Counted from the stretch's first letter, positions 26,868-36,145 are shown. The stretch: DNA of 64,000 bases from HGM04593 sp964512955 (GCA_964512955.1 CAZEKX010000001.1:13089-77088), one strand, 5' to 3'. Program-made: numbers and translations. Notes: generated by a model from the letters alone, not told the origin.

Positions 26868-26909
26868 TATCTGAATGCCCTCTTTTTTGCAAAAAAGAGG
26901 GTATTCAGA
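26868..26909. terminator. 42-bp palindrome after the aldehyde dehydrogenase gene
   Basis: ATCTGAATGCCCTCTTTTTTG and its complement form a stem with a single G-T pair, ending 5 nt from the aldehyde dehydrogenase stop. Confidence 0.85.
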
Positions 26910-26914
26910 TATAT

Positions 26915-28297
26915 TTATAGCAGTCTCTTTACAAGTCCAAACATTTTGTATGGCATATATCTGAATGGCAGGTCGAGCCATGTAGGTGTAACCACAATCG
27001 ATTTCTTGTGTGAGAATGCATCGAAACTTTCGCGTCCATGATATTGTCCTATGCCGGAATTTCCAACACCTCCAAATGGTATATTCTCGTTTGCAATATG
27101 CATAATGGTATCGTTTATGCAGGCACCGCCCGATGACAGAACTTTTGTTAGTTCATATCCATTGCGTACATTACCAAAATAGTAAAGTGCAAGTGGTTTT
27201 TCGCGTTTGCGTACAAAATTCACTACTTCTTCTCGTGTGTCAAATGTAATCATTGGCAGTACCGGTCCAAAAATCTCTTCCTGCATCACCGGTGCATCAA
27301 TGGATACATTGTCGAGCAGGGTAGGTTCAATATAGCGTTCTTTTTTGTCGTTGCTTCCTCCAGATGCAATTTCTCCATTATCAATATACGAAGCAACACG
27401 TTCAAATGCTTTGTCGTTCACCATGCGCACAAAGTGTTTGCTTTCTTTTATGTTCTCGCCATGCAATTTATGCAGTGCATCACTAAACTCCTTAACGAAT
27501 ACCTCTTTTACAGCACTATGTATAAGCAGATAGTCGGGGGCTATACATGTTTGTCCTGCATTAAGTGTCTTGCCCCATGCTATGCGTCGTGCAGCAATCT
27601 TAATATCTGCATCCTTGTCAACAATGCATGGACTTTTTCCGCCTAACTCAAGAACTACCGGTGTTAAGTGCTTTGCCGCAGCCTCCATTACTTTGCGTCC
27701 CAAGGTGGGGCTTCCTGTAAAGAAAATTATATCGAACTTTTCGTTGAAGAGCAAACTATTTACATCTCTGTTGCCCTGAACTATGGTAATATATTTTTCG
27801 TCGAATGTCTCTTTAATCATCTGCTCCAGTACGTCCGATACATTAGGTACATAGGGCGACGGTTTAAGTACTGCGGTACATCCTGCCGAAATGGCACCAA
27901 CCAACGGATTTAACAGCAGTTGAACAGGGTAGTTCCATGGTGAAACAATTAGAGCATTTCCAAGTGGTTCACTTACAGTGTAACTACGCGAAGGCATCAT
28001 CTTAAGAGGTGTACAGTGTCGTTTACGACGCATCCAACTCTTTAAATGAGCAAGGTGGTTCTTTATCTCTCCTTTTACAATGCTGGTCTCGGTAACAACA
28101 GCCTCCTCTTTCGACTTGTGCAGGTCGTTCCACAAAGCATCGTATATTTTGTTCTCCCAACGCTCAAGTGCCGACAAAAGTCTCTTTAGTTGCTCTTTAC
28201 GAAATGCATACTCAAGTGTTGTACCTGTGGCAAAGAAATCGCGTTGTTTCAATACGATATCTCTTATCTCTTCTGCCGACATATTCTTTCTGTTCAT
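26915..28297 (-). CDS. Aldehyde dehydrogenase family protein
   Basis: 460 residues, NAD(P)+-dependent oxidation of an aldehyde to an acid. SPWNYPVQLLLNPLVGAISAG binds the cofactor and substrate, VVLELGGKSPCIV contains the catalytic Glu, AGQTCIAPDY the catalytic Cys. It resembles the short class-3/fatty or aromatic aldehyde dehydrogenases, which often have a C-terminal membrane-associating tail; here the tail is short and basic (YMPYKMFGLVKRLL). The SDR gene starts upstream and ends 9 nt before this start, so the two probably act in one alcohol/aldehyde route. Confidence 0.93.
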   Translation of the reverse strand: MNRKNMSAEEIRDIVLKQRDFFATGTTLEYAFRKEQLKRLLSALERWENKIYDALWNDLHKSKEEAVVTETSIVKGEIKNHLAHLKSWMRRKRHCTPLKMMPSRSYTVSEPLGNALIVSPWNYPVQLLLNPLVGAISAGCTAVLKPSPYVPNVSDVLEQMIKETFDEKYITIVQGNRDVNSLLFNEKFDIIFFTGSPTLGRKVMEAAAKHLTPVVLELGGKSPCIVDKDADIKIAARRIAWGKTLNAGQTCIAPDYLLIHSAVKEVFVKEFSDALHKLHGENIKESKHFVRMVNDKAFERVASYIDNGEIASGGSNDKKERYIEPTLLDNVSIDAPVMQEEIFGPVLPMITFDTREEVVNFVRKREKPLALYYFGNVRNGYELTKVLSSGGACINDTIMHIANENIPFGGVGNSGIGQYHGRESFDAFSHKKSIVVTPTWLDLPFRYMPYKMFGLVKRLL

Positions 28298-28306
28298 AAC
28301 TTCTTA

Positions 28307-29119
28307 CTACTGTTTTCTTCCGGTGAAATTATCCATTGCATGGAAAATACCTACCACTTCGCCAAAGATATAATCGAAAATCGATGTAGGCAACAATGCT
28401 TGACAGAATCGTATAAAATGGTATCCGAAAGGAATACCTTTGAAATTTCTGTTCTTCTCAATAGCCTTTAAAATCTTTTTTACGGTAGGCTCGGGTTTTA
28501 ATATGGGGAATATACGTGAATATACTCCGTCGAACATACCGGTGTTTATGAAGTAGGGTGCAATGGTTGTAATACGCACCTTGCTTTTTGCCTGTTGCAG
28601 TTCAATACGTACAGAGTCGCTCCAACCTATTACAGCCCATTTGCTTGCGGCATATACCGACATCTTTGGGTTCGACAACATTCCTGCTGCCGATGCAATA
28701 TTACATATATGCCCATGGTTACGTGTAATCATATCGGGCAATACCTGTGCCGCCAGTACCATAGGTGCAGTGGCATTAATATTCATAGTACGTTCTATCT
28801 CATTAATTTTCAGTTTATCGAAAGTATTGTTACTTGTAACAATACCTGCATTGTTTATGAGAATATCAATATTTCCACACTCGGCACAGGTCTTCTCGTA
28901 TGTTGCTACAACCTCGTTGTTGTTCGACACATCTACCTTGTAACCCTTTATATCTCCAATACTCTTAAACTCCTCTATGGTTTCTTCAATACCCTTTTCG
29001 TTTATATCCCAAACTACAACACAACGTGCACCTTTCTCCAGTGCCATGCGTCCCATTAAGCGACCAATGCCCGATGCTCCACCGGTTATCAGTACGCAAC
29101 TGCCTTTAATTTTTGTCAT
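28307..29119 (-). CDS. Short-chain dehydrogenase/reductase
   Basis: 270 residues, classical SDR fold. TGGASGIGRLMG cofactor loop at 13-24, the NNAG motif in ILINNAGIV, the catalytic Ser in ASAAGML, the Tyr-x-x-x-Lys in YAASKWAV. A hydrophobic C-terminal region suggests membrane association, as in retinol- or lipid-type SDRs. Cotranscribed with the aldehyde dehydrogenase. Exact substrate unknown. Confidence 0.92.
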   Translation of the reverse strand: MTKIKGSCVLITGGASGIGRLMGRMALEKGARCVVVWDINEKGIEETIEEFKSIGDIKGYKVDVSNNNEVVATYEKTCAECGNIDILINNAGIVTSNNTFDKLKINEIERTMNINATAPMVLAAQVLPDMITRNHGHICNIASAAGMLSNPKMSVYAASKWAVIGWSDSVRIELQQAKSKVRITTIAPYFINTGMFDGVYSRIFPILKPEPTVKKILKAIEKNRNFKGIPFGYHFIRFCQALLPTSIFDYIFGEVVGIFHAMDNFTGRKQ

Positions 29120-29124
29120 AACTT

Positions 29125-29144
29125 TAGAAGTTGTTTAAATTTCT
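29125..29144 (+). repeat. Dispersed repeat copy 3 (TAGAAGTTGTTTAAATTTCT)
   Basis: Same element as at 7792 and 8658. It lies 6 nt upstream of the SDR start, in the 298-bp spacer to the mechanosensitive channel gene. That spacer is otherwise AT-rich without ORFs; I saw no clear promoter. Confidence 0.7.
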
Positions 29145-29417
29145 AAAAAATTAATTCTTAATAGAAGCCGAAATATTTCACCGTTTTTTATATTCAAAAA
29201 TGTCTGTTTCTCTCTTTTTTAGTCCACTATACGCTCTTAAAATTAATAAACATCCTATTCTTGTTCTATAAAAACCTGGCGATATGAATTTAAACGGTTT
29301 CTTAATGTTCAAAATACACATTGTACTTAAACGAGTGCAAAATTACACTAAAATGAACAATAAAATAGGGTGCTTTTTGTCTCTCAAATGTTTAATTATG
29401 TAAAAAACTTCTTAATA

Positions 29418-30749
29418 TTATTTGGTTGTGCGATACGGCATTCCTTTAATTTTCTCAATGGGGTACGACGCCTCGAGTAAACCACTTATAATAGTGTCGC
29501 GTGCCGATGTACTCTGGTAGGGGTATAGTTCAAATAGCGACATAACCGACGCGAAGTGTTCCATAATCTCAGCCTGTATGCTCTCGTACTGCGACCATTC
29601 GGTTGTCGATGTAAAGCAGTAGAATTGTACCGGCATCCCGTTCGATGTGGGAGCAAGTGTACGTACCATTATAAGCATATCCTTGCGTATCAAAGGATGA
29701 TGCCTCAAATACATATCGGCATACGCTCTAAACAATCCTGCATTGGTTTCAATTGTACCATTGGGAATACCTGCATCGTTTGCAGTGTTGCTTATTTTTT
29801 CGTTAATGCTTTGCTCCTGTTTAAGCGATATATATTTATCGAATTCAGGGTCAATCCCTTTCAGTTTTTCAAGGAATTCGTTGTTACAAGGTTTAATGGT
29901 GTCCAATTTTATGGTATATCCTCGTGCAATACGTCTGCCACCGCTTTCGCTCATTCCTCTCCAGTTTATAAAACTATTGTTTATGAGTGTGTAGGGTGGA
30001 ATTGTGGCAATTGTGTTGTCGAAGTTACGCACCTTGACAATTGTCAGTGATATATCAATTACAGTACCGTTTATTGCACTGTCGGGAATCTCAATCCAGT
30101 CGCCCAAGCGCACCATATCGTTCTCCAAAAGTAGAAATCCACCCACAAACCCCATTATACTATCCTTTGTTATGAGCATGAGTACAGCGGCAAATGCCCC
30201 CAAACCACCTATGAGGTAAACCGGCGATTTATCGGTGAGAATAGATATTATAAGAATGGCAGTAATAATATACACCGTAATTTTTGCAACCTGAATGAAC
30301 CCTTTAATAGGTCGGTCGTGAAACTTTCTGTTACGGAATGCAGTCTCGCCAACAGATGTTATTATAGCCGTTACAGCCATTGTAACAGCCACAACAAAGT
30401 ATACCCATACAACATTCTCAATGTAGTGTAGCAGAGTGGGGTTGTGCCCGAATGCCAAAGGTAAAAGAGTGTTCATTATCACAGGCGGAAGAATATGCGC
30501 CTGTTTGCGCAGAGCATTATGCTCCAGCAGTTTTGCAAGAAATGTATATTCTTTGTGTTTAAGTATACGTTTGGAAAGTGCCAGAGCAATCCTATATACA
30601 ATTTCGGCAATCAGAAATGCGATAATGGCTATTATTATAATGTATATAACCGGTTCTGCTTTATCCAGCAGGTGTATAGGTACACCCAACGATGCCAGGA
30701 ATCTTTTAATTTCCAGCATAATATGTTCTGTAATATTGGTGGTGTTCAT
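29418..30749 (-). CDS. MscS-family mechanosensitive channel (YbdG/MscM-like)
   Basis: 443 residues. Five hydrophobic segments (about 28-48, 70-90, 105-125, 150-175, 180-200) precede the MscS core: LGAFAAVLMLITKDSIMGFVGGFLLLENDMVRLGDWIEIPDSAINGTV, then VRNFDNTIATIPPYTLINNSFINW in the beta domain. The size and insert match the YbdG subgroup. It opens under membrane tension to release solutes. It stands between an SDR unit and a second SDR unit, with no tight operon link. Confidence 0.92.
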   Translation of the reverse strand: MNTTNITEHIMLEIKRFLASLGVPIHLLDKAEPVIYIIIIAIIAFLIAEIVYRIALALSKRILKHKEYTFLAKLLEHNALRKQAHILPPVIMNTLLPLAFGHNPTLLHYIENVVWVYFVVAVTMAVTAIITSVGETAFRNRKFHDRPIKGFIQVAKITVYIITAILIISILTDKSPVYLIGGLGAFAAVLMLITKDSIMGFVGGFLLLENDMVRLGDWIEIPDSAINGTVIDISLTIVKVRNFDNTIATIPPYTLINNSFINWRGMSESGGRRIARGYTIKLDTIKPCNNEFLEKLKGIDPEFDKYISLKQEQSINEKISNTANDAGIPNGTIETNAGLFRAYADMYLRHHPLIRKDMLIMVRTLAPTSNGMPVQFYCFTSTTEWSQYESIQAEIMEHFASVMSLFELYPYQSTSARDTIISGLLEASYPIEKIKGMPYRTTK

Positions 30750-30814
30750 CTTTTTATACTATCTCTTAAAGAGTATAGTTAAGAAACAACCACACAAAGA
30801 AATTGTTTTAATTA

Positions 30815-31510
30815 TTATTTGTATGAATATCCTCCGTTAATCTCAATTAAACTACCATTAACAAATGGGTTATCGATGCAGAACCTGTATGCATCCACAA
30901 CTTCGTCGATAGTGGCAAAACGGTGAATAGCGGTTTTGTTGTAAATGTTCTGTTTAATCTCCTGTAGTTTCTCCTTTTGCCATGGTGTCTCCACAAATCC
31001 CGGTACAATAGCATTTACAGTGGTTCCGCTGCCTTCGAACTCCTTTACAAGGTTTTTGGCAAGAGCATGTACCGCTGCTTTTGTTACTCCATATCCAAGC
31101 ACCATGGCATGAGGCATAAGCCCCATTTGCGAACCGGTAAACAATATTCTGGAATTCTTGGGAATTAAATTATACAGTTCTCTTATAATTATATAGTGCG
31201 AGTTAACAGCAACCTCCATCATGGCATCCCAGTCGTTGTCGGTTGTACCGGTAAATGGTTTTCTTATTGTAACTCCGGCATTGCAAACAATGCAATCGAC
31301 CGTCTTGCACTCCTGTTTAATGAATTCAATGAAACCATAAACCTCTTCCCTGTTGGTTTGGTCCACTCTTTTAGCCACCATGCCCTCTGTTTGTTGAGTA
31401 AACTCCTCCCCAACATAAGTAACAAAAACATTATACCCTTTGGAAACCAACATTTTTGCCACTCCCAAACCAATACCCGACGTTCCACCGGTTACAATTG
31501 CATTTTTCAT
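30815..31510 (-). CDS. Short-chain dehydrogenase/reductase, partner of the cytidylyltransferase fusion
   Basis: 231 residues with TGGTSGIGLGVAK, VCNAGVTIRKPF, TGSQMGL (catalytic Ser), YGVTKAAVHALAKN (Tyr and Lys) and the C-terminal SLIEINGGYSYK. Its start overlaps the stop of the upstream cytidylyltransferase-oxidoreductase gene by 4 nt (ATGA), so translation is coupled. Together they resemble enzyme sets that reduce a sugar and activate the product as a CDP-alditol, but no polymer genes are adjacent. Confidence 0.9.
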   Translation of the reverse strand: MKNAIVTGGTSGIGLGVAKMLVSKGYNVFVTYVGEEFTQQTEGMVAKRVDQTNREEVYGFIEFIKQECKTVDCIVCNAGVTIRKPFTGTTDNDWDAMMEVAVNSHYIIIRELYNLIPKNSRILFTGSQMGLMPHAMVLGYGVTKAAVHALAKNLVKEFEGSGTTVNAIVPGFVETPWQKEKLQEIKQNIYNKTAIHRFATIDEVVDAYRFCIDNPFVNGSLIEINGGYSYK

Positions 31511-32853
31511 ATCTCAATAACGTTTTTGCGTTCCATGAATTGTTGCATCATTCCTGCCATACATACACTCTCTCTGCGTCGCAGTCGTGTTGTAGAGAAA
31601 CGGTTGTTCAATATACACGAAGTAAATTCTTGTATTTCGTATCGCAGTCCGTAGCCGTCCCATTTGTAGAAGAACTTCTTGTTTTCGTTCTGGTCCTCGT
31701 ATCGCAGTTCAAAATAGTCGGTTTTCCACCATGGTGCCGGTACGTATGCATACCCTTTTGTTCCCGAAATTACAAGGTTGCCCTCGGTCTTTACACCTAA
31801 TCCCAGTTTGAACGAACAAATAGCATTGGAGTATCTTATAACTCCCTTGGTATAAATATCGATGTTATTCTCTATTCGGGAATATATGTTCATGTTTTTA
31901 TAGTCTACACCCATAAGTCTTACAATGGGTAACAGTGGGTAACTACCCAATTCGTAAAACGAACCTCCTGCTTGTTGTGGGTCGAACTCTCTTAGTGTCT
32001 TGTCGTCAAGTAGTTTCGACAGTGAAGCCTCTATGTCTACCACTTCGCCAATCACCCCCGATTTAATCATCACCATCAAGTGGTTGAATGCCGGGCAGTG
32101 TGCCGTTTTGTTAGCCTCCATCAGAATTACTCCGTTTGCCTCGGCAAGAGAGAAGAGTTCCTTTGCCTCCTCTCCGTTCAGAACCATAGGAGTCTCCACC
32201 AATACATGCTTTTTAGCCGTTATGGCACTTTTAATGTAATTGTAGTGAGTGAGGTGCGGAGTGGCAATATACACAGCATCTACATTGCCCAGCAACTCTT
32301 CGAAACTATTGTATGGTTCAATACCTTTGTAGGAGTTTGCAAACTCTCTGTTAATATTGTTATCTGTGTCATACGATGCCACAATCTCAATACCGTTCAC
32401 CACGCTTGCTTCGTGTGGGAAACGTTTGGCAACTCTACCGCATCCAATTATTCCCACCCTTGTGTTGGTGGTTGTCTTGGTACGTATCATTGTTGAACTT
32501 ATTCCCTCGGTACGTGGCAGGTACACCACTTGACACAACTCGTTCAAGTAATCGAATTGTCCCTCCCAGTCGCTTCCAATAGCAAAGATATCTACATTAT
32601 ATCTTTGTATATCATCAATCTTTTGCCCCACATAATCCTCAATAATAATCTTGTCGGCGAATCTGGTCTCTCTTACAGCCTCCACACGCTCCAGAACATT
32701 GTTTCGCACGTTCAGTTTTCCTCTGCCTCGGTCGAAACTATCGCTGGTAACTCCCACTATAAGATAATCGCCCAACTCTTTGGCTCTTCTGAGCAGGTTT
32801 ATATGTCCTTGGTGCAAAAGGTCGTATGTACCGTATGTTATAACTGTTTTCAT
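31507..32853 (-). CDS. Fused cytidylyltransferase (TagD-like) and Gfo/Idh/MocA oxidoreductase
   Basis: 448 residues, two domains. Residues 1-125 are a cytidylyltransferase: GTYDLLHQGH with the H14-x-G-H17 motif and the RTEGISST motif at 114-121, as in glycerol-3-phosphate cytidylyltransferase. From about 130 a Rossmann fold starts (VGIIGCGRVAKR, 133-142) and continues as a Gfo/Idh/MocA oxidoreductase (VETPMVLNGEEAKEL with a conserved lysine segment missing or shifted, LMEANKTAHCPAFN). The fusion suggests that one protein both oxidises or reduces and CMP-activates a small polyol or sugar phosphate. Substrate unknown. Coupled to the following SDR by a 4-nt overlap. Confidence 0.85.
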   Translation of the reverse strand: MKTVITYGTYDLLHQGHINLLRRAKELGDYLIVGVTSDSFDRGRGKLNVRNNVLERVEAVRETRFADKIIIEDYVGQKIDDIQRYNVDIFAIGSDWEGQFDYLNELCQVVYLPRTEGISSTMIRTKTTTNTRVGIIGCGRVAKRFPHEASVVNGIEIVASYDTDNNINREFANSYKGIEPYNSFEELLGNVDAVYIATPHLTHYNYIKSAITAKKHVLVETPMVLNGEEAKELFSLAEANGVILMEANKTAHCPAFNHLMVMIKSGVIGEVVDIEASLSKLLDDKTLREFDPQQAGGSFYELGSYPLLPIVRLMGVDYKNMNIYSRIENNIDIYTKGVIRYSNAICSFKLGLGVKTEGNLVISGTKGYAYVPAPWWKTDYFELRYEDQNENKKFFYKWDGYGLRYEIQEFTSCILNNRFSTTRLRRRESVCMAGMMQQFMERKNVIEI

Positions 32854-32908
32854 GTACAGAACAGATAAGTAGTAAATGTAATGGCAAAGTTATTAAAAAC
32901 TATTGAAT

Positions 32909-32958
32909 AATAAAACAAATAGAAACAGATGATATCATCTGTTTCTATTTGTTTTATT
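32909..32958. terminator. 50-bp perfect palindrome, terminator after the Spy-like gene
   Basis: 25-base arms around GATATC without mismatch; the right arm lies inside the last codons of the Spy-like gene. It separates the sigma-factor unit from the upstream region of the cytidylyltransferase unit. Confidence 0.85.
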
Positions 32959-33414
32959 CTCTCGTTCTCTCGACATCTTTTTGAGCATGTCGCGTTGAAA
33001 CATATCCTCTGCTCGTTGTACCTCCATAATCTTTCTTGCCGGTATAACCTTAAGGTATTTGCCTATGTACTCTTTTTCGAGCTCGGCAATCTTAATCTTT
33101 GCATCTGCAAACTCATTCACCAACTGTTGGCACTGTTCATCGGTGCATTGCTCACCACGTTTCATACCCACCTTTTTTCGTGCCTCTCTGTTTATGAGCC
33201 ATTTGTTCTTTTGCAGTTCAAAGAACAGAGGAAAGAACCCTTCACACTCCTCGGGCGATAGGTTGGCATGCTTTGCAATGAACTCTTTTTGCTTGGATTG
33301 GAACTCCTCGTGCGAGAATTCATGCTTTCCTTTCTGTCTCTCTCCTTGTTCTTGTGCCTGTATCCCTGTCGATAGGGTAAACAGCATTAAAAGTGAAAAT
33401 AGTATATGTTTCAT
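32935..33414 (-). CDS. Periplasmic Spy/CpxP-like helical protein
   Basis: 159 residues from the ATG at 33414 (MKHILFSLLMLF); a longer frame runs back into the anti-sigma gene and is rejected. The signal peptide (1-19, cleaved after IQA) is followed by an all-helical, highly charged mature part with LSPEECEGFFPLFFELQKNKW and many Glu/Lys/Arg. The shape resembles Spy/CpxP or CnrX-type periplasmic stress sensors. Third gene of the ECF module, 13 nt after the anti-sigma-like gene. Sensor or chaperone role inferred from fold type and context. Confidence 0.7.
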   Translation of the reverse strand: MKHILFSLLMLFTLSTGIQAQEQGERQKGKHEFSHEEFQSKQKEFIAKHANLSPEECEGFFPLFFELQKNKWLINREARKKVGMKRGEQCTDEQCQQLVNEFADAKIKIAELEKEYIGKYLKVIPARKIMEVQRAEDMFQRDMLKKMSRERENKTNRNR

Positions 33415-33427
33415 ATATGTGTAATTT

Positions 33428-33781
33428 TTAGAAATCGGTATCGTTGTTTGTGAGGTAGCAATAGAATGTGTAGTCATCTATCTGGTAGTTATCCATGACA
33501 TCGTCTATCGAGTAGTCCATGTTACTTGCTATATCGTTATATGCAATATCCTTTTCGGTTGTATTGTATATTGCTATAGTACCTATGAACAGTACAACTA
33601 TTGCCGCAGCATAACTCCATCGCTTGAACAGTGCTGTACCTATACTGCGTGTGCGATGCTTTACCTCTGCTTTTGGTGCATGAGGCAGGTTTTTCATAAG
33701 GTTGTCATGAAAATCTTGGAAATAGCCTTCGGGTGTTACAAAGGGATTTCTGTTCTTGTATTTCCTCTCTTCGATATTCAT
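33428..33781 (-). CDS. Single-pass membrane protein, probable anti-sigma factor
   Basis: 117 residues: a basic cytoplasmic part (1-52, PFVTPEGYFQDFHDNLMKNLP), one transmembrane helix (about 54-72, WSYAAAIVVLFIGTIAIY) and a short acidic periplasmic tail with many Asp/Tyr. This topology and the place directly after an ECF sigma gene fit a membrane anti-sigma factor. No known zinc-binding anti-sigma motif is visible. Confidence 0.65.
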   Translation of the reverse strand: MNIEERKYKNRNPFVTPEGYFQDFHDNLMKNLPHAPKAEVKHRTRSIGTALFKRWSYAAAIVVLFIGTIAIYNTTEKDIAYNDIASNMDYSIDDVMDNYQIDDYTFYCYLTNNDTDF

Positions 33782-33825
33782 TGTTTATCTGTCTCTATTG
33801 TTTGACTCTTATATGTATAAAAGGT

Positions 33826-34389
33826 TTAATTCTTCTCTTCCAGATAATTCTCTATTTTCTTTACTGCTATGTGATACGATGCCTTAAGGGCTCCTACCGT
33901 TGTACCCAGTATGGTGGATATCTCTTCGTACTTCATCTCGTCGAAATATTTCATTATGAATACAAGTCGCTGCTTCTCGGGGAGTAGGTTCACCGCTTCG
34001 TGAAACAGGGCGTCGGCATAGTCGCCATTAAAGAATGTATCGCACTCCAGTTGCTCGGCAACAGCACCTTCGGGGGTGTTCAGGGATATTGTGTTCTGTT
34101 GTTTACCAAGGAATGTAAGCGTCTCGTTTATGGCTATGCGGTATAGCCATGTCGACAGTCGGGAGTTACCCTTGAAGTTATCTATGTTGTTCCACGCCTT
34201 TATAAATGTGTTCTGCAACAGGTCGTTGGTATCGTCGTGTGTAAGTACCATGCGACGTATGTGCCAGTAGAGTGGCTCGCTATATCTCTTTACCACATTA
34301 GAGAATGCTCTCTCTCGCATACTGCTGTTTTGACCTTGCAGTTGTGCGATAATCTCTCTCTCGTTATATGATTTCTCTTGTGGTGTCAT
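33826..34389 (-). CDS. ECF-type RNA polymerase sigma factor
   Basis: 187 residues. Region 2 (about 25-95): FSNVVKRYSEPLYWHIRRMV, DTNDLLQNTFIKAWNNIDNF, STWLYRIAINETLTF. Region 4 (about 125-180): LPEKQRLVFIMKYFDEMKYEEISTILGTTVGALKASYHIAVKKI, a helix-turn-helix. Typical extracytoplasmic-function sigma, followed by a membrane anti-sigma candidate and a periplasmic helical protein. It lies 41 nt downstream of RNase Z and may be read partly from that gene. Confidence 0.94.
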   Translation of the reverse strand: MTPQEKSYNEREIIAQLQGQNSSMRERAFSNVVKRYSEPLYWHIRRMVLTHDDTNDLLQNTFIKAWNNIDNFKGNSRLSTWLYRIAINETLTFLGKQQNTISLNTPEGAVAEQLECDTFFNGDYADALFHEAVNLLPEKQRLVFIMKYFDEMKYEEISTILGTTVGALKASYHIAVKKIENYLEEKN

Positions 34390-34430
34390 CTATTATTAGA
34401 CTGCAAATGTTGTCTTTGGTTTAAACAACA

Positions 34431-35348
34431 CTATTTTATACCGAAGATTCTGCTCTCATCGGCTTTCTCTGTTGCCGGAAAAATCTCACGTGCTTCGTCA
34501 AGTAATATATTGTCGTCGTTATATCTCGACGAGAAGTGTCCTATGATTAGTTGTCCGACATGTGCGTTGCGTGCAATCTCTGCCGCTTGACGTGCTGTGG
34601 TGTGGAATGTCTCTTTGGCACGTACCTTCTCACTTTCGGCAAATGTGGCTTCGTGATAAAGAAGGTCGACACCTCTTATATATTTGATGTTTTGATGGCA
34701 GGGGAGTGTGTCGCTGCAGTAGGCGTAACTGCGCGAAGGGTCGGCTTCACGTGTAAGACGCTCATTGGGAATAACCACGCCATCGGGGGTGATAAAGTCG
34801 TTCCCATCCTTTAACCCTCTGCGTAAATACTCCGGCACTTTGTAGAACTCCATCATCTCGCCTATAATGTGTCTTTTCTTTGGCTTTTCGCGAAACAGAA
34901 AACCGCAACATGGCAAACGGTGTTCCTGCGGAATTGTCTCCACCGTTATGGCGTTGTCTTCGTATATTACGGTGTGTGATGTGGCATCGATGTCGTGGAA
35001 TATCAGTTTGTATGGCAATCCTTTACAAAAGAAATCGAGTTGCGGTTTCATTATCTGCCTTAGTAATTTATCGGCATAGATGTGTAACGGGGCTGTACGT
35101 CCCAAGAGCGAAAAACTCGAAATCATGCCTATGAGTCCAAAGCAGTGGTCGCCATGCAGGTGTGAAATGAATACGGAACTTATTTGCGAAAACGATATGT
35201 GTTGTTTGCGTAGTTGTTGCTGTGTACCCTCGCCGCAATCTATCATGAACCATCGGTTGCCAACTCTTACAACTTGCGATGATGCATTGTGGCGTGTGGT
35301 GGGTAGTGCCGAGCCGCATCCCAATATCTGTATCTCAAATGGTTCCAT
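34431..35348 (-). CDS. rnz: Ribonuclease Z
   Basis: 305 residues, tRNA 3'-end processing endonuclease. Zinc motif SHLHGDHCFGL (HxHxDH), GSALPTTRHNASSQVV at the N-terminus, CSDTLPC with the metal Asp, YHEATFAESE and the C-terminal IIGHFSSRYND with the third His. The window's tRNA-His lacks an encoded CCA, consistent with processing by RNase Z and CCA addition. Probably cotranscribed with DUF554 upstream (59-nt gap). Confidence 0.95.
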   Translation of the reverse strand: MEPFEIQILGCGSALPTTRHNASSQVVRVGNRWFMIDCGEGTQQQLRKQHISFSQISSVFISHLHGDHCFGLIGMISSFSLLGRTAPLHIYADKLLRQIMKPQLDFFCKGLPYKLIFHDIDATSHTVIYEDNAITVETIPQEHRLPCCGFLFREKPKKRHIIGEMMEFYKVPEYLRRGLKDGNDFITPDGVVIPNERLTREADPSRSYAYCSDTLPCHQNIKYIRGVDLLYHEATFAESEKVRAKETFHTTARQAAEIARNAHVGQLIIGHFSSRYNDDNILLDEAREIFPATEKADESRIFGIK

Positions 35349-35407
35349 GATACCTCTTTTTAATTGTTATCGGATGCGAAGATAACGATTTATTGTAAAC
35401 TTAGAAA

Positions 35408-36091
35408 TTACAAGGATACCATATTTTTCAATAAAAAGAATATGATAGGTACAAGAAGAGATGGTAGCAGGTTCAATGTCTTGCAATCCTTAATCTCCAG
35501 AATACTCAACCCCGATGCGGCAATAAGCACTCCACCGACAATGGAGATTTCTGTTACAAGGTTGTTGGGTATGATGTTACCGGCACACATGGTTACAAGA
35601 TATATGCCTCCTTGCCATATAAACAGTACAGGTGCGGCAAGTATCATTCCTATACCGTATGTTGTGGCAAGTACAGCCGATGTTACAAGGTCGAGTGTAG
35701 CATTGGTGAACAGGTAGGTGTTGTCGTCGTATAATGCACTCATCACCGGGCCTACTATGGATAGTGTACCAATGCAGTATAATAAAATTCCGGTTGAGAG
35801 TCCTTGTGCAAGGTTCGATGCCGAGAAACGGTTTACCATTCTGTTGAATCGGGCATTTATATCTATTACAGTTCCAATGAGACCACCTATTGCAAGGCTG
35901 ACAATAAACAGTACCGGGTATTCGCTCTTAGGCAGATTGTTGCTCACAGCATTGAACCCGAGTGCCATTGCCGCAAGTCCCATTGCGGTGAACATTACCT
36001 TTTGGTATCTCTTTTTTATACCTCTTTTTGCATAGTGCCCGACAATACTTCCAATGACAATTGTTACAGTATTTACTATTGTTCCTAACAT
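35408..36091 (-). CDS. DUF554 membrane protein
   Basis: 227 residues, about six or seven transmembrane helices. The N-terminal MLGTIVNTVTIVIGSIVGHYAKRGI and the ATTYGIGMILAAPVLFIWQGGIYLV block are family hallmarks. A possible transporter; function not established. First gene of the unit leading to rnz. Confidence 0.88.
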   Translation of the reverse strand: MLGTIVNTVTIVIGSIVGHYAKRGIKKRYQKVMFTAMGLAAMALGFNAVSNNLPKSEYPVLFIVSLAIGGLIGTVIDINARFNRMVNRFSASNLAQGLSTGILLYCIGTLSIVGPVMSALYDDNTYLFTNATLDLVTSAVLATTYGIGMILAAPVLFIWQGGIYLVTMCAGNIIPNNLVTEISIVGGVLIAASGLSILEIKDCKTLNLLPSLLVPIIFFLLKNMVSL

Positions 36092-36117
36092 CTTTCCTAT
36101 CTATTCTATTTATAACA

Positions 36118-36145
36118 ATTGGGTGCATCGTACGATGCACCCAAT
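36118..36145. terminator. 28-bp perfect palindrome after tryptophanase
   Basis: ATTGGGTGCATCGT pairs with ACGATGCACCCAAT without mismatch, 10 nt after the tnaA stop on the minus strand. Confidence 0.85.
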
